NCBI GenBank assembly: GCA_002914845.1
Contig: JXTC01000047.1
Coordinates: forward strand, 737,914-801,913
Reading direction: 5' to 3'
Source of the DNA: Trema orientale
Taxonomy: Eukaryota; Streptophyta; Magnoliopsida; Rosales; Cannabaceae
DNA length: 64,000 nt
Of this stretch, positions 12,850-23,570 are shown in pieces (the stretch's first letter is position 1; each line of letters opens with the position of its first letter). The notes under the pieces were generated by a model. The model ran no database searches. It saw nothing but the letters and a program-made list of their open reading frames with translations, and was not told the origin of the DNA. The translations under genes were made by a program, and so were the position numbers.

Positions 12850-13770
12850 AGTAGTCGGAAAATTCTCGAAAATGAATCGAAATTGCATAAAAAATGTGAC
12901 GAATTGCATCGAAATCGACAATTTTATCTGTTTAATGTTTTATGTTGCATGAGTAGAAAATGCTTCGAAAATGAATCAAAATTTCCTTCACAATGTGAGG
13001 AGTTACATCGAATCCGACTATTTTATTCGTCTATATTTTGTAGTTGCTTCAGTCGAAATATCCTCGAAAATGCATCGAAATTTAATCGAAAATATGATGA
13101 ATTGCATCGAATTCGAATATTTTATCTCTACTTTTTTAAGTTGCATGAATCATAAATTCATCGAAAATGTTTTAAGTTGCATGAGTCGAAACGTCATCGA
13201 AAATGAATCGAAATTGCATCGAATTCGACTATTTATTAGTTTAATGTTATAAGTTGCATGAGTCGAAACGTCATCGAAAATGCATCGTAGTTGCATCGAA
13301 TTCGACTATTTATCTGTTTAATGTTTTAAGTTGCATGAGTCGAAACGTCATCGAAAATGAATCGAAATTGCATCGAATTATAATGTTTAACGAAAATGCA
13401 TCGAAATTGCATTGAATTCGACTATTTATCTGTTTAATGTTATAAGTTGCATGAGTCGAAACGTCATCGAAAATGCATCGAAGTTGCATCGAATTCGACT
13501 ATTTATCTATTTAATGTTTTAAGTTGCATGAGTCGAAACGTCATCGAAAATGAATCGAAATTGCATCGAATTATAATGTTTATCGAAAATACATCAAAAT
13601 ATCCTCGAAACGTCATCGAAATTGAATCGAAAATGAGACGAATTGAATCGAATTCGACTATTTTGTCTGTTTTTAATTTTTTGTTACATGAGTCGAAACT
13701 TCATCGAAAATTAATCGAAATGCATCTAAATGTCATCGAAGGCAATGGCGAATATCATCGAATTTCGACT
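12850..13770. repeat. Central TCGAAA array with 77/193-bp higher-order units
   Basis: About 900 bp made of TCGAAA/ATCGAAT words. Within it the phrase aagttgcatgagtcgaaacg recurs at 13251, 13328, 13444 and 13521, giving spacings of 77, 116 and 77 bases. This is a 193-bp higher-order repeat made of a 77-bp and a 116-bp unit. The array lies between the 3' ends of the two convergent MULE genes. Short open frames across it are products of the repeats, not genes. Confidence 0.85.
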
Positions 13771-13936
13771 CTGGTTAACAAACTGAATTATATCTCATTC
13801 ATTTTGACTTTAAATTTTAACCTGAGTATGCACAGTCACATAATACATGCACAATATATCGGCTACTCTATCCCAAATAAAATTAATTACAAAAATGGGC
13901 AAAACTAACAACTATACAAAAATTAATAATATACAC

Positions 13937-16527
13937 CTATGGCTCTATATTCTGGTAGAATAAATCTACACATAATTTGTCTCTTGAATGTTGCATAACA
14001 TCATCAACAATGTTGGATAGTGGAATGTCGGCTAACAGATATTCCAAGTGTTTTACAACAAAAACGCCGCAATCTCCACTGCATAGGTAAATGTTTCTAG
14101 TTAGTGTCAAAATAACCAATTGAAGAAATATTTATTAATATCCTTATATTGTATTGAATTACCTCTTCGCTATTTGTGGTACTGCATCGGGAGGTAACCT
14201 TCTAACATCAAAATCACGAGGTTTCATCGTTGTAGTCAAATCAAGATCATCGCGATCAGTGACTCCTTCTACATTTAGCAGAAAGTATGGCAGTATCTTC
14301 ATCATTGGACGCATGGCTTCCTCGACACGGGCATCATTATACAATGCTTGGTCAGAGTCATATACTGTCAGCATATGCGCATGAAGATCTATCTACACAA
14401 GAATCCAATGATTCGAAACGATATTCAAGGGATAGTAAACTTCGTCAACCTCCTCCCAGCCACATTAAAAATTATGTGCATCTTCTTTAGCATAGTCAGT
14501 AAGCTGGTCATCCCACTTAAACTTCGCTTTATTAGAGATTTTTCGGAATGCATCCCACCAACCATTCATGCATGCAATGTAGACCGTGTCCGCAAGGGCG
14601 ACCTTCTTTCTATAAGTCTTTGGAAAAAGCCAAAGGTGTTCTCGTATCAACCTAAAAGCCGTGTCAATATGCTGCAAATGGAGGAAATACAATAACTTTT
14701 AAGTGAATATAGAAAAGGATTTCAAATTGAAGAAAGACAAATTTAATTATAAAACCAATTACCTCATCTGAAAGCCAATTCTAACGGGTCTGCAGGTCGA
14801 AGAAGAATCCAGTAGTAGCAGTACCAGTGGGAAGCTAGATTGGTTTCCAGTTATCAATAAGTCCTGCAAGCCATCTCATAAATGTATCAAGCTATTTTTT
14901 TTTTCAATTTTCCGGAATGGGTTTGGTTTGCATGGATCGTTAACCTTGAACTTCTTATTCGACGGATCGGTGTAGTCAATGAGTCTCTTAGATCGTTGGG
15001 CGACCTGTTTCTTCCTGCCAAACTTAACTGCAGCCATCTCAGCTGGTTGTACCTCTTTTACTCCCGGAGTTTGCTGCTCTTCAGGAGTGTGCTCTTTAGT
15101 GGGAGTCCATATGACAACATCTTCACCTGGCTGATACCTTTGAGGAAGGACATCCGAGTTGGTGGCTTCAGATTCAGAACCATTTGGCTGCCGATGTGCT
15201 TTAATTTCCTCCATCATCTTCAACAATCTATCAAGTTTATCATTGACAATCACCTGGTTCGCCTTCAGTTCAGTCTAGTTTGCCTTCAACTCAGCGATGT
15301 CAGCCTTCAACTCAAGATAGAACTTATGTGAACGAGGCACGTCATCTAATGATTCCTCCTCTATTTCGTTTGTGGGAGCGTAAAAAATGTCCTCCTCCTC
15401 TGCAGCTCGCTTTGCTTCGGCCGCCTCCTTCTTCTTCTCATCCTCCTCCTCATCCTCAACATCAATTTTCTCTTCCTCAACTCTAGTACTGCCGAGGCTT
15501 TGGTGTGGATCGTGATATATATATTCATAGAATTCTTTTTCAGCCTTCCGTGGATTCAATAATGCCTTTGTGACAAGCTGCAAGATAGTTCAAAATAAAG
15601 TTCAATCAACTTATGAATTTATAAAATTAATTATATAGAATAGAATCAATTTTCCGGACTTACTTTCTTAATCTTGAATACATCAATACAATCGTTCACT
15701 GATGGTATTTTATTGCTTGTCCATGACAGCATCCTTGGGACTTTGATGCCAAGGTTCTCAGAAAATGCATCAGTAAGCTTGGGGATAGCCTCATAAGCTC
15801 AATACTGTAAAGCAATACTAAACCCATAGACTGTGTATTGAGCTTCCTTCGCCATCTTATTCTTTTTCATCTTTTGAAGGTAGTTTTCCCTCTGATGCAT
15901 CATGTCCTTATTCAAACTAGGAAACGTTCTCTCGTAAGATCGCCTTCCCTATGGATAATTAAAGAAATCCTCCTCATTCTCCACAAAAGAGAGCATATCC
16001 ATCGGAATCTTGGTGCTTGACTCCTGTGCCATCAAGAGCCCATCTACTAAGTAGCACAACCCCAACTTTCATACGTCCTCCTTCTCCTCACAATTTAGAA
16101 ATGCAGCTTCTAATTCACCGGATCTCACATTAGCTTCATTATTCAGGTATGTCTCCTTGAGTCTTATACTACAAGTCATAGATTTGTACTTCACAACGTC
16201 TAGATCTTTGCCAAAGTTTAACGCCGTTATCACGGTAAACTCACCAAGCCCGAATCTCAAGTTGCTATCCCCAATGAAAAACTGCAACTTCGCCGGGTTT
16301 TTGGATTTCATCTTCCTCAACAGTAGTTGGTGTATAAGTACTCCCGACGCTTGCATTGGAGGAGCAAGAAAAAACTGCTTAAACGGACATTGCTTTGCCC
16401 TCTCTAACAAATCATACTTCTCAAATCTCTCCTTAATCTTCGATATCACCGTTGTTCCTTTTATAGTGACCCTTCCAGGAAAGTGTTCCTCAAAAGGTAT
16501 AAGGAGCTTTGACTTTAGGTTCTGCAT
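13937..16527 (-). pseudogene. Ulp1-like (C48) SUMO-protease-type gene of the MULE, disrupted
   Basis: Read on the minus strand, the N-terminal part (16527-16069, MQNLKSKLLIPFEEHFPGRV and on) resembles the DUF1985 domain found in transposon-borne Ulp1-like genes. A further domain, an acidic Glu/Lys linker (about 15480-15300) and the C-terminal C48 peptidase core follow. The catalytic residues can still be recognised: His in NHW (14408-14410), Asp in YDS (14357-14359) and Cys in SGDCGVFV (14069-14071), the last created by splicing of an intron at 14079-14162. Lesions include stops at 15949-15951 and 15799-15801 (both where Trp is expected), 15275-15277 (a former CAG) and two more near 14455 and 14390, plus a frame change near 14890. 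In the family these proteases are thought to act on SUMO or related modifiers; the role in transposition is unknown. Confidence 0.85.
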
Positions 16528-16584
16528 TAGAGGAAAAAAGTAATTTAGACAAAATTTTTACATATTTAACATATTTCAAAAGCA

Positions 16585-18560
16585 TCTAAATTACGTCGAA
16601 ATATAGTCGAAAGTCATCGAAATAGGTCGAAAAGTGATCGAAATTTCGATAATTTAGTTTTCGAGTACATTTCGATGGTCATCGAAAAATCCTACAGAAA
16701 CTATCTTAAATAGCCAGGAGGTCGAAATTATCCATCGAAAATTGAAAGATCTGCTTTGTTAAATATTACTAAATAATTAATTAATTGATTAAATTAATAA
16801 TTAATTAATTATATTATAACATGCGGATAAAATATATTGCAATAACGAGTGCATATGTTACAACAGAACATAAAAATTAAAGAAATGAACACAAGACGTT
16901 TTTAACGTGGTTCGGACCTCTCCTACTCCACGGGGCCACACCCAGAGATTAAACAAATTAGTAAAGTATCAGGATTACAAACACTAATTGACTAACACAA
17001 TAAAAGACTCCCTCTTTTCAATTGCCGCAATGTGTTGTAACAACTCCACCAATCTTGTTTAGCGAGTCCTCTCGTCTTGTTGATCCTTCACACGTAAACT
17101 CCCTTCACTGGTCCGGATCTATCTCCTCCTGAAGACGTGTTACTCTTCCTCCCGAAGAACAAGATGTACTCAAACAAAGTACCTAGAAAACCCTAAAGCT
17201 CTCTAAGTCTCACAATGGCAATAGAACAAACTCTATGCCTTACATAAAAGCTCTCTCAAAGAGTATTTTCTCTCAAATGAAGTGCATACCAATCCCTTGG
17301 ACTTAGTGAGCTTTTATAGATAAATTTCCAGCCCCAATTTCGTGCTTTCTTAGTATGAAAAGGCTGAAGATAAGAAAAGAATGATTTGTTGCAAAATTTA
17401 TTGTCATTCCTTATTTAGACAGTCTGAAATCTGTTGCAATAGCTTTCATGAATTGTCCCTAAAAAGTGTCTAGGTGCATTGAGAGAAGTTTTCCACGATT
17501 TTGGCTCTGAAATCACTCTTTTATACCTATAAAATCTTTCATTAAAGACAAAGATTGATTTCATAATTAATTAGAGTCAATCAAAATCAAATAAGAAAAC
17601 TTTCTATAAACATCATAATCCGTTGCAACAGATTTTACCTGAAAATCCTGACAGCTCATAAAATTAATTACATTAATTTAATGAGGACATATTCTGCACC
17701 ATAATGGACGAAATATTATCTTGATTCTACTTATATACCTGTAAAAATCATTATCCAAGATTTGAGGTAATAAAGAGCAAGAATCAATCTAAAAATGGAA
17801 ACTTAATCAAGGAAAAATGAGATAAAATATCTCAATCAATTAGGCCTAGCTTAGTCACGAAATTCCATCAGAAATAATCCCTATCAACCTTCTAGAAACG
17901 TTTAATAAGGAAAATTAGGCCAAATGATACAAGAACAAAAAGTTTCCAAAAATGGATTTTCGGCCTGTGTAAATCTGTTGCGAGCAATCCTGTAAATCTG
18001 TTGCAACAAGTGTTTTACAACATCAGCAGACCTGCTGCAAGAACTTGTTAGTTATCTCACAACAACTTGAGTTTATTATTTTTGTCAATTGTTTGCCGAC
18101 ACTGGCCAACACTTTGGACCTAACAAAAATCATCGAAAAATAGAACACGTCGAAATGGAATCGAAAAGTAGTCCAAACCTGTCGAAAAAAGAGTAACTAT
18201 TAACTACTAGTAAAGGGCTTCGAAATGTCATCGAAAAACAGTCGAACGAACATCGAAAATTTAGAGCAGTCTTATTTTAAAATGTCATTGAAAATGTATC
18301 TAAATTTTGGCACTATTCACCGAAATACCATCAAACAATAATCGAAACACAGTCGAAATAACATCGAAATTTTATTTTAAAATTTCACTGAAAATATATC
18401 AAAATTTCGACTCTGTTAATCAAAATATCATCGAAATTACGTCGAATTTAACGCATTTTTCCGGTACCATTTTCAGCCATACTCATCGAAATATAATTGA
18501 AATTATAACGAAATAAATCGAAAATTTATCGAAAAGATATCGAAATGAAGTCGAAAATTA
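16585..18560. repeat. Right subterminal TCGAAA array (split by a solo LTR)
   Basis: Degenerate repeats of atcgaaa, gtcgaaa and tcgaaat run from 16585 to 16742 and resume at 18126-18560. The gap is exactly the inserted LTR. The dominant strand is TCGAAA, inverted with respect to the left array. The Ulp1-like gene starts just inside it, so its promoter would lie in the array. Confidence 0.8.
16743..18125 (-). mobile_element. 1.4-kb solo LTR (Copia-like) nested in the MULE
   Basis: The block starts TGAAAGATC and ends GGACCTAACA, and is flanked by the 5-bp duplication aaaat (16738-16742 and 18126-18130). Removing it and one duplication restores a continuous repeat, catcgaaaatcatcgaaaa. On the minus strand it begins TGTTAGGTCC and carries the phrase CCGTGGAGTAGGAG followed by CGAACCACG, which I associate with plant Copia LTRs. 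No internal coding sequence is left. Confidence 0.8.
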
Positions 18561-19044
18561 CGTCATACAAAAATTGAAAAAATCACTATCTCATAAACGA
18601 GAAATTATGTAACTAAATCGAAATATCAACTAAAAATTTCTAAATCGGCTTCTACTGCAAATGCCCTTAATTCAAAAACTCTCAAATCATATTTTGCTTA
18701 CTTTCTTTTCGGGCCTCATTTTTCTCAACAGTGAGAGAGACGGCATGATGGGTTTTCATTTTTTTCGCTTTACAGCACGACGAGTTCTTGGCTCTTCTGA
18801 CGATGAGAGACGACGGGTCTTCAGACGGCAGCAGTGACAGCGATTGGAGAGATAGAGAGAAATGAGAAGAGTTTCGGAGGGAAGTATGACAAACACTCCT
18901 TTAAAAGTGAAGTATATTTTCTCTTAGGTATTAGTAAGGCTATTTTCGTCCGCACACATATTTTTCAAATGTTTTTTAACTCGGGCATATGGGCCAAAAT
19001 AAGGGTATTAGGGAGCATATTTGGCCTAATTTCTCTCAAACATT

Positions 19045-19770
19045 ACATCATGAGAAACATACAGGGGTAGCAAAAACTAAAAGAAGACTTCAGAGCAAAA
19101 GATGCTAGGATATGTGCAATTTTGGATAACAACTCTCTAGAGTGGATGGTTGAAATCACATTCTTGGCATCGCTTTCGATCTTCGAGACTGCAAGATTGA
19201 ACGTACTGAAGAGCGAAGCTGGTTCCTTCTCGGATGGCCATACATTCGGCAAGAAGAGCGCTGAAATTGCCATTAATTCTGATAGCAGCGGCACCCTTGA
19301 CTCATCCCAAATGATCACGAATGACCACACCTATACCTACCAATAACTCTATTATGTTTGTCAACCGTAGCATCGGCATTTAGTTCCAAAGATCCGAAAG
19401 ATGGGAAGGGACCAATGGGAGTCATCGGAAGAGCGAATAAAAATGGAGAATTCTTTGGTTTATTAAAGCTTTTAAACTCTAGAATCCAAAGTTCGACATA
19501 TTCAAGAATACAAGAAGCTAAACGAGCACGATGCCCGTGAATGACTCCATTTCGCTCTCTCCCTATATAATCCAGACCAGAACACACCATCCTCAAATAA
19601 TTTGCTCTTCGAGGCAAAAATATAGCCTACAAAAGTTTTTCGGGATTCTAAGTTAGCTGATTCCAAAAACAACTTTGCTGCCAAATCTCATTTATTGCTG
19701 GGCACTCGAGAAGAGCATGGAAGATTGTTTCAACATTCATTCCACAGCGAGGGCATATACTAGAACAAGG
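19045..19770 (-). pseudogene. LINE ORF2 C-terminal fragment (zinc-knuckle zf-RVT and RNase H-like domain)
   Basis: Minus-strand translation shows a zf-RVT motif, CPRCGMNVETIFHALLECPA (about 19690-19755). An RNase H-like domain of the RVT_3 type follows, with LNADATVD (about 19370) and ESDAKNV (about 19160). The frame changes near 19320 and again upstream near 19650. No reverse transcriptase domain is seen, so this is a truncated non-LTR retrotransposon remnant. It begins within about 10 bases of the MULE's right end; whether the MULE inserted beside or into it cannot be told. Confidence 0.75.
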
Positions 19771-21741
19771 TATATTTGTAAAATATGGTATTTTTCATAG
19801 TACTTTTAAAAATGGTATTTTCTAATTGAATTTGAGATTTTACAAAAAATAAAAAATAAAAAAAAAAATTTTAAATCCGAGATTTTTCATTAAAAAAAAG
19901 TTGAAAATTTTCAATTTTCAAAAATAATTTCTCCCTTTGGCCCCTAACGGAATTTTGGATAGGAAAAAAGAAAAACATTCTTATAACTATGGTCAAAATT
20001 ACGTGACATCTCCTAAAACCGAAAAAAAAAAAGAAAAAAAAGAAAAGAAAATTATAGTGAAACTACTTGGCAGAAAAAAAGAATTATAAAAATTTATAAA
20101 ATCTCCAAGTTTAGCCATGTTACTAAGTAAATAATTAGTTATTTATTTCTAGAATAAAAAAATATAGAAAAAAGGTAAAATCTATAAAAATTTCCAGGCC
20201 TTGCTATATTACTTTGCTTATGCAAATAATTAATTAATTTTTTTAGAATAACTAATTTAGAATTAAATGATTTTTTTTTTCAGTTTTAGAAGGAGTAAAG
20301 TAATTATTTTAAAAACACAGGACTTACTTTAGTTTGACATAAATTAGGGTGTGTTAGTATAATTTTTTTAATTTTTATTTTTTTGAATTTGATTCTCAAA
20401 TAAACTATGTCTTTTATACCTGTTTTTGAATTTTTATAAGGATATGGAAAACAAGACATAGATTCTCTACAATAACACTATACACCAATTGTAAGATATG
20501 TAATGCAGTTTAGTAGCGCGTTTGTTTGTGACCTTTGTTGAATTTTGTAGTTTTTTTTCTTTTCTTTTCCATGTTCCATTGTATTTAACTGTTTGTTATA
20601 AATTTGATCCTTCAAGAAAATGATGATGTGGCTACTTTTTATAATTTTTTGATTACTTTATTTAAAAAATCAATTTAATTCAGAAGAAAATTATTAAAAA
20701 AAGTACTTTATATTTTTCTATATTGTTCCCCCTCTCTCCCCCGACTTCCAAATTTAATTTGGTAAAATCCATAATCTATTGTTGGTGTTTGTTCCAAACA
20801 TTTGAAATATAAGGATTTGTCCGGCAAAACATGGAATCATCAAAATCGTTGTATTGATGTGATATTGCTAGACTAGACTAGCTCTCCGGTATTGTAGACT
20901 AAACTAGCTGAATTGTGCTTAACCCGCCACCCCACACTTTTTTCTTTTGCGTTTATCTTTCGAATTTGGGGACTTTGGTTGTTTTTTTTTTTTCTCTTTG
21001 CTCCGAAGGGACTTTGGTTGTTGAGAGTAGAATTGACAATTTTTGTTATTATATCATGTTTTGGTCGACACGATTATGACACAACTAAATAATATTCAAT
21101 TCGAACAATGATACGATTAATAAACATGTCAAAAATATAAAGCCGAATACGACACGATAATACGGTATATGTAACCAGTTTAATAAATGCATTATATATA
21201 ACAGTATGACCCATTTGACATTATTATCTAATATTGACACGATTACTTAAATTTAACATGATTATGCAATAACTAACTCCAATATATATATGTATCTCTT
21301 TAAAATTAATCAAAATCAATTTAAAACATTAAAACATGAGTAAATGTATCATATTTGTGTCGTATCATGCTGTTATGAAAATGACCCATTTAATTAAACG
21401 TGTTATATATGTCATTTATAAGTTAAGTATGTAAATTGAAATATCCCTGTTTATTATACATATCAACTCAAAATTGACATGAATATTAACTATGCTACCC
21501 AAACATGTTTATTTCGTGTCATTTTTCAGTCATATCATTGTATCATGTAGAAATTATCGGCCCTAGTTGAGAGGAAAAAGACAGGTGAAGCTGGAGGGAA
21601 GGGAAATAGTTTAAAACGATATTAAAAATATCTTCTTTTATTCTAAATAAATTTAATTGTTTAAAACAAACTAATAGAAAAACATTTTAAAAAAAAAATA
21701 AAGTCACATCATCATTTCTCGTCAAATTATACACAAAATTT
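19771..21741. other. AT-rich intergenic DNA with a large degenerate inverted repeat
   Basis: Poly(A/T)-rich spacer without recognisable genes. A segment near 20590-20740 (aatgatgatgtggc, then a T-rich stretch and ctctctccccc) is matched in reverse near 21590-21730 (gtcacatcatcatt at its outer side). This suggests an old ~1.1-kb element with long inverted ends, but no target duplication was found. Confidence 0.35.
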
Positions 21742-22132
21742 GGGTTTATGGTACAAATGGTTCTTGAAGCATCCAACTTGAGGTAATTTGGTCTTCAAAG
21801 TTTTATTTTTTGTAATTAAGCCATTGAATTTTCTAATTTGAAGTAATTTAGTCGTTGAACTTTCTTAGAGCTTCAAATTTGGATAAAACTGTTCTGTTTA
21901 TTTTTATGGTAAAAAATTCTCAAATTACTTTTTAAATACTACCATGTGTTCTTCGTTTGTACTTTTCGCTAGAAATTTAGCAGCATGTTATAATTTAGAC
22001 ATCTCAATGACCAAAAATGCTTCAAATCAAAAAGTTTAAGAGCTTAATTGTCATAATTAGAACTTTGATGAGTACCAAATTGTGTCTCAAATTGGATAGT
22101 TTAAGGATCATTTGTACTATTAATCCCATCCC
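21742..22132. mobile_element. Probable Mutator-type MITE
   Basis: The left end reads GGGTTTATGGTACAAATGGTTC. The right end, reversed, contains GGGATTAATAGTACAAATGATCC after an extra GGGAT. Flanking 9-mers acaaaattt (21733-21741) and atagaattt (22133-22141) match at 7 of 9 positions, with transition differences only. Length 391 bp, non-coding. Confidence 0.55.
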
Positions 22133-23330
22133 ATAGAATTTAATTGAATCACCAAATTTTTAACAGATCAGTTATACAGGAGGACAAATATAACCGGAAA
22201 AAAAAAATCAGAAGGGAAAATTTTACAAAAACCATAATTAGAGGGAGAAAATACAATTTGTCGAGTTCAATACATTCTATTTTTTTCCCTTATCTATAAT
22301 CCTTTTACGTGGAATTTGCCAACAAAACAGGTGCATTCAGAGGTCAATGCAACCCAATTGCCACCTCAGCCAAACATTTGTCTCGCGCTCTTCATTTTTT
22401 GTTTTTTTTTAAACTCTTGTAAAGGTATGCAACGTTTTAAGCTTTTAACTGAAAATATATTTCGCTCACACCCCTCGGGCTATTTGGTATTGACGTTGTT
22501 GTTCAGCAAAATTGAATTGTTTGTATTCGATATATCGGAGCCCCGAACTTGAACCGCATCTCTAACAGAGACAGACCCATTAATAAAATATATATCAATC
22601 ATTTGTACAACGTTTGATTTGTGAACCCAACGTGTGAAAACAGCCAACTTTATTGTTTGTTGTGCTCCACTTGAGATTAAATAAGCTAAATTATGAGTTT
22701 ATCATCTTATAATAAAAGGAAAAAAAAATTGAATTCAGTACTTATAATTAGCTAATTAGAAAATCGATAGATATGTGGGAATTTTTTTGGGTGATTTTTA
22801 TATTAAAACCCGATTGCATATAAAGGAACCCAATATTGTTGATAAGGATAACTAAAATGACTAAAATAGACTATTAAAGTAAGAACAGAAAAGGAAAAAA
22901 AGATATGGGTTTACAAATTTAGATAAATGTCCTTCAGTCAGAAAAAGAGTATATGTGTTTTCTAACGTCCAAACATAGCCGCATAATCCATATAAGTAGA
23001 GATAATAAATGTTCTTTTATAGACGGTACAGACCCGGACTACAGTCGGATTCTTGAGAAGCCAATCAAATTGAGGAAAATGGTGGAATCAAATGCCAATT
23101 TCACATTTTTCTAACCGTAAAAGTCTGCAGTGGTATGTCATAGAGCTGACGTGGAGGGCAATGATTCGGTGAGCTTTGAGCGCAGAGTTAATGTGAAGCA
23201 TGAGATAATTGTCCTTGCATGAAATGGGCTAGCGGGTAGCGAGTACGAGAGAGAATCTTAGTGCAGGTGTCATTCATTAATGTAGACCCTCAGAGACCAA
23301 AGCCTTGAAATGAAGCCAAATTATAATTAA
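22133..23330. other. Intergenic spacer upstream of the Tudor-like gene
   Basis: AT-rich upstream region. An open frame at 22316-22552 shows no recognisable motifs and I do not call it a gene. The last few hundred bases are less repetitive and probably contain the promoter of the next gene. Confidence 0.5.
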
Positions 23331-23338
23331 TATAAATA
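23331..23338 (+). promoter_or_regulatory. Putative TATA box
   Basis: TATAAATA lies about 240 bases upstream of the ATG at 23571, a plausible core promoter with transcription starting near 23365. No other promoter evidence. Confidence 0.45.
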
Positions 23339-23570
23339 GAACGTCATTACCATTTACCATAAACCATTACCATTTGCCAAACACACATTCTCACTGTCTT
23401 GAGTGCTTTTTCTTGTTTACTCAGGTAGGTGAGGTTGAAAATCCTTTCTGGGTTATCTGCATTTTTCCTCTGAATCTTTTATGTGTTTATGTATGTGTGT
23501 GTTTATGTATGCCTATATTGATCCTTTCCAGTGGAATTTGTTCAGGGTTCCTAGATCTTAATCTGAAATA

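Larger units (their letters stand above)
9420..19035. mobile_element. Mutator-like element (MULE) with transposase and Ulp1-like genes, decayed
   Basis: The left end reads GAGAAATTAGGTTAAATATG (9420 onward). The right end, on the minus strand from 19035, reads GAGAAATTAGGCCAAATATG. Similarity continues patchily for about 80 bp (ATTTTGGCC, ATATGC, TGAAAAATATGT), so these look like degenerate terminal inverted repeats. Flanks tcaagtat (9412-9419) and tcaaacat (19036-19043) agree at 6 of 8 bases, both differences being transitions; this may be an old 8-9-bp target duplication. Inside are a MuDR-type transposase (+) and an Ulp1-like protease gene (-) in convergent order, as known for Ulp1-bearing plant MULEs (the Kaonashi type). 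Three TCGAAA-rich arrays and a nested solo LTR (16743-18125) complete it. Both genes are broken, so it is a relic. Confidence 0.8.

Noticed and set aside
9895..13770. A CRISPR-like array in the TCGAAA repeats
   Set aside because: Repeats are degenerate and irregularly spaced without unique spacers, and the genome is eukaryotic.
12883..13908. Open frames of 90-153 codons in the middle MULE array
   Set aside because: The translations are repetitive (HESKRHRK-like) and arise from the TCGAAA repeats; no codon structure apart from the repeat unit.
22316..22552. 78-codon open frame
   Set aside because: No motif, AT-rich context, no splice or promoter support.
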